This document shows, piece after piece, positions 35,139-40,727 of a stretch of 40,727 bases of DNA; position 1 is the first letter of the stretch, and every line of letters begins with the position of its first letter. The position numbers were made by a program, and so were the translations under genes. Under the pieces are notes generated by a model, which did no database searches, was not told where the DNA came from, and saw only the letters and a list, made by a program, of their open reading frames with translations. Origin of the DNA: an uncultured bacterium. Its GTDB lineage: Bacteria > Desulfobacterota > Binatia > HRBIN30 > CADEER01. Location of the stretch: positions 1 through 40,727 of the forward strand of contig CADEER010000030.1 in assembly GCA_902826395.1 (NCBI GenBank), written 5' to 3'.

Positions 35139-36020
35139 ATGATGAGACTGCGGCCGGCGCGCGCCGGCGTCATCGCGACAGCGATCACAATCGCCGTCCT
35201 CGCCTGCGGCTCGGACGATGACGACGCTGCCCTTCCCATCCTCGTCTTGAGCGCGTTCCCGGCCGAGATGGCCCCCTTGCTCGAGAGCACGGCCGTCTCC
35301 GAGATCGTCGTCGTCGACGAACGACCCTGGCGCGTCGGCGAGATCGCCGGCACGCCGGTGGTGATCGGGCTCACCGGCATCGGGCTCGTCAACGCCGAGC
35401 GCGCAACGCGCTCTGCTCTGGACAACTTCGCCGTGCGCGGCGTCGTCTTCTCGGGAGTCGCCGGCAGTCCGCGGCGCATCGGCGACATCGTGGCTCCCGA
35501 AGAGTGGCACTTGCCGGACGACGGGCCGTTCGCCGTCGACGAAACCTTCTTGCGCATTGCCGGCGAAGTCGCCGCCGACGATGTCGTCTACGATCGCTGC
35601 ACCATCCTGCCCGCCGAACCCGAGAGCGACCCCGTCTGCCTCGAGCACGCTCCGGCGCTGTTTGTCGGCGGTCGCGGCGAGAGCGACGATCCGTTCGGCG
35701 GCAGCGCGCTGCCCTGTGTTCCCGGCGGCGACGATGTCTTCGGTTGCGACGTCGCGGCGGTTCCCCTCGCCGCCAAGAACGACGACGGAGGCACGACGAA
35801 GGGCGCAACGACCGAGCCGGACGCCGTCGACATGGAATCCGCGGCGTCGGCGCGGGAAGCAGCGGCACGCGGGCTTCCTTTCATCGCCTTTCGCGCCGTC
35901 TCCGACGGTGCCGGCGACCCGCTCATGCTGCCCGGCTTCCCGGCGCAGTTCTTCGCGTACTACCGCCTTGCCGGCCGCAACGCCGCGCTCGCGACGATCG
36001 CCTTCCTCGAGCGGATGTAG
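35139..36020 (+). CDS. Nucleosidase/phosphorylase-fold (MTAN-like) lipoprotein
   Basis: A 293-residue protein with a lipoprotein signal peptide (AITIAVLAC, Cys23) and the fold of PNP/UDP phosphorylases and MTA/SAH nucleosidase. ILVLSAFPAEMAPL carries an acidic residue (Glu43) placed like Glu12 of E. coli MTAN. GVVFSGVAGSP and IGDIV form the central strand, AVDMESAA (around 229-236) matches the ribose-binding VEMEAAA, and RAVSDGAG holds the catalytic Asp256. An insertion at about 150-225 contains four cysteines, fitting an oxidised, extracytoplasmic location. Cytoplasmic homologues lack a signal. The start ATG 35139 has GGAGAGGAA just upstream. The substrate is unknown, probably a nucleoside. 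Confidence 0.85.
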   Translation: MMRLRPARAGVIATAITIAVLACGSDDDDAALPILVLSAFPAEMAPLLESTAVSEIVVVDERPWRVGEIAGTPVVIGLTGIGLVNAERATRSALDNFAVRGVVFSGVAGSPRRIGDIVAPEEWHLPDDGPFAVDETFLRIAGEVAADDVVYDRCTILPAEPESDPVCLEHAPALFVGGRGESDDPFGGSALPCVPGGDDVFGCDVAAVPLAAKNDDGGTTKGATTEPDAVDMESAASAREAAARGLPFIAFRAVSDGAGDPLMLPGFPAQFFAYYRLAGRNAALATIAFLERM

Positions 36021-36044
36021 CGCCGCCGGGGCGACCCGATCTCG

Positions 36045-37430
36045 TTACGTCGGTGGATGATTGCGCAGCTCGCGCCAGCCTCGGCGATGCAGTCCGGCCT
36101 CGACCAGAGCTTCGTCGAAATGCATGTTGGCGGACACGCCCACCACCGCCGGGATGCCGGCGATCATCTGACCGTAGAAGTTGTTGACGACACCGACGAA
36201 CGCCACCAGGGCGTTGGGCGCGTCGACGACCATCGAAAGCTCACCCCCGACTGCCCCGATCACGAGTCCCGGATTGACCGGCAGAAAGGGCAGGGGCTGC
36301 GTCACGCTCGACGAGATCCGCAAGTCGCCGGGCACGTTGGTCGTATTGATGATGCCGAGGATCGTGCTGACCGCGGTGAGGCGGATGTGCACGGGGCCGT
36401 CCACCTGCAAGCGACTCACGCCGGTCATGAGGATCGCACTGAAGCAGTACTCCTTCGGCTCGTCCGAGGTACCGCCCTCGAGTCGGATCACATCGCCGAG
36501 ACCGACGTTGGCGAGAATCCCGGTGCTGCGATTGTAGATTCCGCCAGTGATGCCGTCGTTACTCGGATACGGCGGTCCACAGGGCGGCACCGCTGCGTAC
36601 GAGGCAGTCGGCGCGAACTCGGTCGTGGCGCCCGATACGCTCACCGGCGGCAACAGCGTCAGCACGTCGCGCGAGGCGGTCACGGCGCCATCGATGTCGA
36701 TCGGCAAAAGCAGAGCGCCGGTCATGGTCACGCTGCCGTTCGAGCGGATGTTGCCGCCGTCGCCGGCGGTCATCGGCGAGTACGCCCCCACGCGCGAGTC
36801 GTAGCTGTCGGTGGAGAAGCCCCCGACCAGAGCGATGTCGGCCGGCAGCAGCGGGAAGTCGAGGTTGCTGCACAGGACGCAGTCGTGGACCGGATCGCGC
36901 TCGATGCGCAGCTCGACCGTGCGCCGGGCACTCATGACGGATCCGCGCGACACCAGGTAGACGCTATTGTCGATGTCGGCCGCGCCGTCGTTGATGCCCG
37001 CCACTTCGTCCTGGTTGTCGACCATACGGACGCAATAGCCGTCGTCGCCGCTCTGCTCCGAGAGTTGGTTGCACCGGTACGGGTTGCCGTCGTCGAGAGT
37101 CCGCAGCGCCCCCAACGATGTCAGTCCCCCGCCAGTGCCACCGCCCGCGAGCTCGTCATTGAACCCGTCGCTCGCCGCGTTGACGCCTCCGGTCTCGAGA
37201 CTGAGGAGCGCGAAGGCGTGTTCCAATCCGGCCTCCGCCGTTTCCAGCGCTTGCTTGCTGCGCAGATCGTTGCCCGCAATGCGCAGCTCGATCTGCGCGG
37301 TGCGGGCGCCCACTGCCCCCAACGACACCAGCAGCGCCATCAAGAGCACGATGACGACGAGCGCGAACCCCGATTCGTCGGAGCTGAGATTACGCGCGCC
37401 ATCCGCCGGCGCACCGCCTCGCAGCCGCAT
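36045..37430 (-). CDS. PilX-type minor pilin, enlarged
   Basis: A 461-residue protein. Its N-terminus is a PilX_N-type region: ESGFALVVIVLLMALLVSLG with the pilin-like helix, then GARTAQIELRIAGNDLRSKQ and LETAEAGLEHAF. The +5 Glu of most pilins is missing (Val), as in PilX/GspK minor subunits near the pilus tip. The remaining ~400 residues are beta- and Gly/Ser-rich with Cys pairs (CVLCSN, CGPP), about twice the usual PilX size. The start ATG 37430 is 2 bases after the PilW-type gene. It is last in a four-gene prepilin operon and convergent to the lipoprotein gene. Confidence 0.85.
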   Translation of the reverse strand: MRLRGGAPADGARNLSSDESGFALVVIVLLMALLVSLGAVGARTAQIELRIAGNDLRSKQALETAEAGLEHAFALLSLETGGVNAASDGFNDELAGGGTGGGLTSLGALRTLDDGNPYRCNQLSEQSGDDGYCVRMVDNQDEVAGINDGAADIDNSVYLVSRGSVMSARRTVELRIERDPVHDCVLCSNLDFPLLPADIALVGGFSTDSYDSRVGAYSPMTAGDGGNIRSNGSVTMTGALLLPIDIDGAVTASRDVLTLLPPVSVSGATTEFAPTASYAAVPPCGPPYPSNDGITGGIYNRSTGILANVGLGDVIRLEGGTSDEPKEYCFSAILMTGVSRLQVDGPVHIRLTAVSTILGIINTTNVPGDLRISSSVTQPLPFLPVNPGLVIGAVGGELSMVVDAPNALVAFVGVVNNFYGQMIAGIPAVVGVSANMHFDEALVEAGLHRRGWRELRNHPPT

Positions 37431-37432
37431 GC

Positions 37433-38296
37433 TCAGTTCCGCAAGTGCACGTCCGACGCCAGACTGCGGGTCAGAAGCTTGCCCGACAGTGGGTCGACCT
37501 GCTCCGACTGTCCCGTCAGGACGATCTGGTACTGCCGCGGCGGATCGATCGGAATCACCTGCAGCTCGGTGACGTTCTCCGCGGTTCGCGCCGCTGTCGA
37601 CTCGCCGTTCTTCAATACCTCCAGTCCCGGCCGCCCCGAGGCATCGGCGGCGACGCGGAAGGTGACGACATCGACGCGGGTGATCGGCGTTCCGGGGAGT
37701 TGGGAACGCGAGAGGCCTTGGCTCCACATCTCCGTCGGGTCGGTGTCGATGGCGACGTAGCCGCCGGTAAGTCCCTTCACCCGCGCATGCTGCCGGTCGC
37801 CGATGAGAATCAAGCTCTTGTTCGTCGCGTTGAAGAGCTCGCTGACGGCGAGGCCGGGATAATTGCTCGTCGCCTGGAAGACCGTGTCACCGGCATCGGC
37901 AACCGCGGTGATCGTCGCCACCGGCCGCCCCGTGCAGGCAGCTACCGTGAGCTCGTCACCGTAGGGACCAGTTTGGATGAAGACCGGGTCGTCGCCGAAT
38001 CCATCGACCCAAGGGATCCATTCGTCGAGACTCCAGGACGGAGCCCCACAGCCCGCCACGCGCAGCTTGTCGGTGACGACAGTCATCGCAGCGCGCAGAT
38101 TCTCCTCGAGGGCTACGGCCATGTCCTGCTGCACCTGGGTGCGATTCTGCAAAGAGAAGAATCCGATCGCCCCCGCCGCGAGCACCGTGGTCGGCACCAA
38201 CACGGCGAGCATTTCCATCAAAAGCGCACCGCGTTGCCTCACGGCGCCGCGCCCAAATGCACTGATGTTCGACCGGCACCCGTGCGGCATTCGCAT
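37433..38296 (-). CDS. PilW-type minor prepilin
   Basis: A 287-residue type IV prepilin. The leader ends RQRG23, with cleavage before Ala24; ALLMEMLAVLVPTTVLAAG is the hydrophobic helix with Glu28 at +5. The ENLRAAMTVVTDKLRVAGCGAP stretch that follows is typical of PilW. The C-terminal region has SLASDVHLRN, the usual PilW end. It would join the minor-pilin complex that primes pilus assembly. It is spaced 3 bases after the PilV-type gene and 2 bases before the PilX-type gene. Confidence 0.87.
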   Translation of the reverse strand: MRMPHGCRSNISAFGRGAVRQRGALLMEMLAVLVPTTVLAAGAIGFFSLQNRTQVQQDMAVALEENLRAAMTVVTDKLRVAGCGAPSWSLDEWIPWVDGFGDDPVFIQTGPYGDELTVAACTGRPVATITAVADAGDTVFQATSNYPGLAVSELFNATNKSLILIGDRQHARVKGLTGGYVAIDTDPTEMWSQGLSRSQLPGTPITRVDVVTFRVAADASGRPGLEVLKNGESTAARTAENVTELQVIPIDPPRQYQIVLTGQSEQVDPLSGKLLTRSLASDVHLRN

Positions 38297-38299
38297 CGC

Positions 38300-38692
38300 T
38301 CACTCTCCGAGGATGGTCTGGAGGGTAATCGCCTTGTCCTCCTGGTCGTACCAGGTGACGACGATCGAAACCTCCTTGGCGCCGGCGACGGGACAGTTCG
38401 TACACACGCTCCACTCCCGCGTGTACGGCACGCCGCCAGAGACGATCTGGTCCGACCCCTCGACCACCGCGGCGAAATCGGCGTGGCGCAGTTCTTCGAT
38501 CTTGTCCTGAGCGAGTACGGTTGCCGACGTGATCTGCTTGGCGCCGACGTTGCCGTGGATCGTGCCGATCGTCAGCGACGAGAGGCCGAGCAAGCCGATG
38601 GCCAAGAACGCCATCGTCTGCATGACCTCGAGGAGCGTGAAGCCGCTCTCCGCATCAACCCGGCGATCGCCGGAGGGCCACTCCCAGCTCAT
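38300..38692 (-). CDS. PilV-type minor prepilin
   Basis: A 130-residue prepilin. The cleavage motif is ESG17 | FTLLEVMQTMAFLAIGLLGL, with Glu22 at +5, the consensus for prepilin peptidase. LAQDKIEELR and a CTNC cysteine pair follow; the end, VVTWYDQEDKAITLQT, resembles the PilV family. It overlaps the upstream FimT/GspH-type gene by 4 bp (ATGA). Confidence 0.88.
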   Translation of the reverse strand: MSWEWPSGDRRVDAESGFTLLEVMQTMAFLAIGLLGLSSLTIGTIHGNVGAKQITSATVLAQDKIEELRHADFAAVVEGSDQIVSGGVPYTREWSVCTNCPVAGAKEVSIVVTWYDQEDKAITLQTILGE

Positions 38693-39159
38693 TGGATCCG
38701 AATGCTTCCGCCGGCGCCGATCTCGACCCGGCGAGTCGCGCCGCGCCCGTTGGCAATACTGATCTCTCCCGGCGTCAGCACCGTACCGTTGGCGAGGAAG
38801 GTGAGCACCGTCGTGCCGGTCAGGGCGACCTGATCGACACCGACCTTGCGAATCGTGACCTCACCGGTGTCCTCGTAGTAGTCGCCGTTGAGGTCGTCGT
38901 GGATCTTGTAGTTCGGCGAGCCGGCGATGACCGTGAAGCGCTGCGGATTGTTCTGCATCACCGCGGCCAGGCGCGTGCGCTGCAGCTCGGCGAAGACCTC
39001 GTGCGTAGCACCCCGCAACTGATACGAGGCCATCAGCTCGCCGAACAGCGGCCGCGCAGCCATGACCATCACGAGGGTCAGCATCAGGCCGACGAAGACC
39101 TCCACCGCGGTGGCGCCGACTTCGTTGTTGAGCCGGCGTCGTGTCGGATCGGATTCCAT
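38689..39159 (-). CDS. FimT/GspH-type minor prepilin
   Basis: A 156-residue pseudopilin. It has NNEVG15 | ATAVEVFVGLMLTLVMVMAA with Glu20 at +5. The following ELQRTRLAAVMQNNPQRFTV segment and DYYEDTGEVTI match the GspH/FimT domain. The first residues after the cleavage site are small rather than Phe/Met, a mild deviation. The start ATG 39159 has AGGAGG 9 bases upstream; the longer frame to 39252 is unsupported. It is the first gene of the minor-pilin operon. Confidence 0.85.
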   Translation of the reverse strand: MESDPTRRRLNNEVGATAVEVFVGLMLTLVMVMAARPLFGELMASYQLRGATHEVFAELQRTRLAAVMQNNPQRFTVIAGSPNYKIHDDLNGDYYEDTGEVTIRKVGVDQVALTGTTVLTFLANGTVLTPGEISIANGRGATRRVEIGAGGSIRIQ

Positions 39160-39333
39160 CTCGTGTTTCCTCCTGGGATCGGTTCGCATCGGGCGGGTCC
39201 GAACGTTCGCAACTACCGTGCACGCCATTTCGGTGCCGCACAGTGGGCGCAATTTGGCGATCCTCGCCCCGTATCCGCGTCATCGCGCCAACACCGTCAA
39301 AAAAGCGGCGGTGACCAAGGCAGATGCCCAGTC

Positions 39334-40727
39334 TCAGAGCTGCGCCGGACATCCCTGGTTGATATTCAAGATGGCCATCGTGATGTCGTTGGCGCGGACC
39401 CGGCCGTCGCCGTCCTGGTCCGCCGCCAGGCACGTCGTCACGTCGGCAATGCCGTTGATGATGTTGATCATGGCGGTGATCTCGTTGCTGCGGACGCGCC
39501 CGTCGAGATTGCAGTCGCCGACACACGCGCAGCGATTGCTGCCGGACATCTCCGGATCCGGAACGCACGCTTGGCGATCCAGGCAGTCCGCTGCGTCTTC
39601 GCAAGGCGTCCGCAGGCGCGATTCGCACGTCAGACCCGCCGTCGATCGGCCGATTACGATTTCGCCGGACACGATACCGAGGCCGTCCAGAACAGCCTCG
39701 TCCAGGGAGATGTGGATGGCGTTCACCACCAGCTCCAGCTCTCCGACCGCGTCTCCTCGAAGAATCTGCTCGTTGACGACGATGCGAATCCCGGCACCGT
39801 CGACGACCACGGTGTTGGGACCTGGATCGACGGGCAATTCGACCTGCCCCTGCAGCAACAGGCACTCGAGCACCGTATCAGCCAGGGTGGTGGCACCGGT
39901 GGCCGTCAGCGATGTGCAGCAGGTTCCCTGAACGGTCGCCCGCGATGCCGCGCTGTCGCTGGCGACCGCGATGATTGCGCCGAGGGAGGACAGTTGCAGT
40001 TCGCTCAATTCAGCCTCGGCGATGGATGATGCATTTTCTCCCCTTGCTCCGAAGACACTGCTGCGAGCCCAGTTCACCGAGAGCAGTTGGCCCGTCTCTT
40101 CACTGCCAATTGCCAAATCGACCATTTCGCTCTCCCGGCTGTACGCGGACCCCGGTTCCGCCAACGCCTCGGGAATCGGATCGACCACGACGTGAACCGG
40201 CTCGCCGCCGCCGAATGGAGCAATCAGCAGATCGACGTGGGCACCGTGCGCGTCGCCGTGCGGTACTGCATCTTCACATGGCGGCGTCTGTGTGGGAGTG
40301 CGTGTCGCTGCGGCGGTCGCCGATGCCGAAGGCGAGGATGTCGGCGCCGGAGTTTGCGTCGCGGTCGCCGCGCCGGGAGTGCCAGCGGTAGCGGTCGACC
40401 CCGGAGTGCTGGTCGCCAACGTGGTCGGCAACGCCGTGCTGGTCGGTGCGACGGTGCTGGTGCTGGTCGCCAATGGGGTACTGGTGGCGCTTGAACCAGG
40501 AGTGTTGGTGGCGCTCGCCAGCGCCGTGCTGGTCGGCACCGCGGTCGGTGCGACCGTGCTGGTGGCGACGGGCGCCGCCGTGTGGGTGCTCGTAGCCAGC
40601 GCCGTGCTGGTCGGCACCGCGGTCGGTGCGACCGTGTTTGTAGCAACGGGCGCCGCCGTGTGGGTGCTGGTCGCCAGCGCCGTGCTGGTCGGCACCGCGG
40701 TCGGTGCGACCGTGTTTGTAGCAACGG
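39334..40727 (-). CDS. Secreted repeat/dockerin-like protein, partial
   Basis: A frame cut by the right edge (its start lies outside). The visible N-terminal part is a Thr/Ala/Pro-rich tract of 26-residue repeats (VPTSTALATSTHTAAPVATN-type), then a globular region of about 270 residues. A disulfide motif CEDAADCLDRQAC follows. The C-terminus has two EF-hand-like calcium loops, GDCNLDGRVRSNEITAMINI and DQDGDGRVRANDITMAI, resembling a type I dockerin pair. A Thr/Pro tract suggests an extracellular stalk; the dockerin-like end may bind a cohesin-like partner or simply calcium. It sits upstream of the pilin operon on the same strand, with a gap of 174 bases. Confidence 0.75.
   Translation of the reverse strand, partial: VATNTVAPTAVPTSTALATSTHTAAPVATNTVAPTAVPTSTALATSTHTAAPVATSTVAPTAVPTSTALASATNTPGSSATSTPLATSTSTVAPTSTALPTTLATSTPGSTATAGTPGAATATQTPAPTSSPSASATAAATRTPTQTPPCEDAVPHGDAHGAHVDLLIAPFGGGEPVHVVVDPIPEALAEPGSAYSRESEMVDLAIGSEETGQLLSVNWARSSVFGARGENASSIAEAELSELQLSSLGAIIAVASDSAASRATVQGTCCTSLTATGATTLADTVLECLLLQGQVELPVDPGPNTVVVDGAGIRIVVNEQILRGDAVGELELVVNAIHISLDEAVLDGLGIVSGEIVIGRSTAGLTCESRLRTPCEDAADCLDRQACVPDPEMSGSNRCACVGDCNLDGRVRSNEITAMINIINGIADVTTCLAADQDGDGRVRANDITMAILNINQGCPAQL
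40525..40727 (-). repeat. 78-bp in-frame tandem repeat
   Basis: The unit beginning CGTGCTGGTCGGCACCGCGG recurs at 40525, 40603 and 40681, exactly 78 bp apart, and continues past the window. It encodes 26 residues on the minus strand, keeping the frame of the secreted protein. Adjacent copies are almost identical, indicating recent slippage or unequal recombination. Weaker, shorter Thr/Pro repeats extend to about 40280. Confidence 0.9.

Noticed and set aside
36057..37760. Long plus-strand frames antisense to pilin genes (also 37445-38833 and 38692-40029)
   Set aside because: They run across several real gene boundaries on the other strand and show no recognisable family.
39270..39300. Possible promoter for the pilin operon (TTGACG and GATACG on the minus strand)
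   Set aside because: Spacing is 19 bases and the -10 matches only 3 of 6, too weak to list.

Overview
The window looks like a chromosomal segment of a GC-rich diderm (Gram-negative) bacterium. LptD implies a lipopolysaccharide outer membrane, and type IV pilin-like genes, several lipoproteins and many secreted Cys-rich proteins are present. Two traits fit deltaproteobacterial-grade lineages such as the uncultured Binatia/Desulfobacterota_B: a secreted protein ending in EF-hand/dockerin-like repeats of the GDCNxDGxVxxNEI type, and CxxDxDC-type disulfide motifs. The taxonomic placement is inference from protein style, not from a marker gene. I found no rRNA, tRNA, CRISPR array or insertion sequence.

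Layout. 1-1544: on the minus strand, a cut-off membrane or secreted protein, a NUDIX hydrolase, and a TrpC-like protein that has lost most catalytic residues. The tRNA 4-thiouridine synthase thiI diverges at 1611. 2788-5074 (minus): a small helical protein and two paralogous short-chain dehydrogenases. 5157-8475 (plus): a YciI-like protein coupled to an alkyltransferase-like DNA-repair protein, then a coupled ABC ATPase and large permease. 8476-8909: a non-coding stretch with a duplicated ~100-bp repeat and a strong terminator. 8910-11488 (minus): two paralogous secreted proteins. 11917-18110 (plus): an FG-GAP beta-propeller lipoprotein, then a heterodimeric ABC exporter coupled to a lipoprotein aminopeptidase.

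35012-18073 (minus) is one long co-directional block with tiny gaps and overlaps: FUN14-like protein, ferredoxin/membrane/Hsp20-like fusion, two KAS III-type synthases, rimI, argS, a SPOR protein, trpE-G-D-C-F-B-A, folC, lptD. The complete tryptophan pathway from chorismate lies here in near-pathway order, in one apparent transcription unit with argS and lptD. A candidate sigma-70 promoter sits just upstream of argS.

35139-36020 (plus) encodes a nucleosidase-like lipoprotein. 36045-39159 (minus) is a minor-pilin operon (FimT/GspH, PilV, PilW, PilX types). The right edge cuts a secreted protein with a Thr/Pro/Ala-rich 26-residue repeat tract and a C-terminal dockerin-like pair.

The most unusual items are the ferredoxin-transmembrane-Hsp20-like fusion (33211-34572), the probable TrpC pseudoenzyme (777-1544), and the KAS III paralogue whose Asn is replaced by His, arranged in tandem with a normal FabH (31167-33112).
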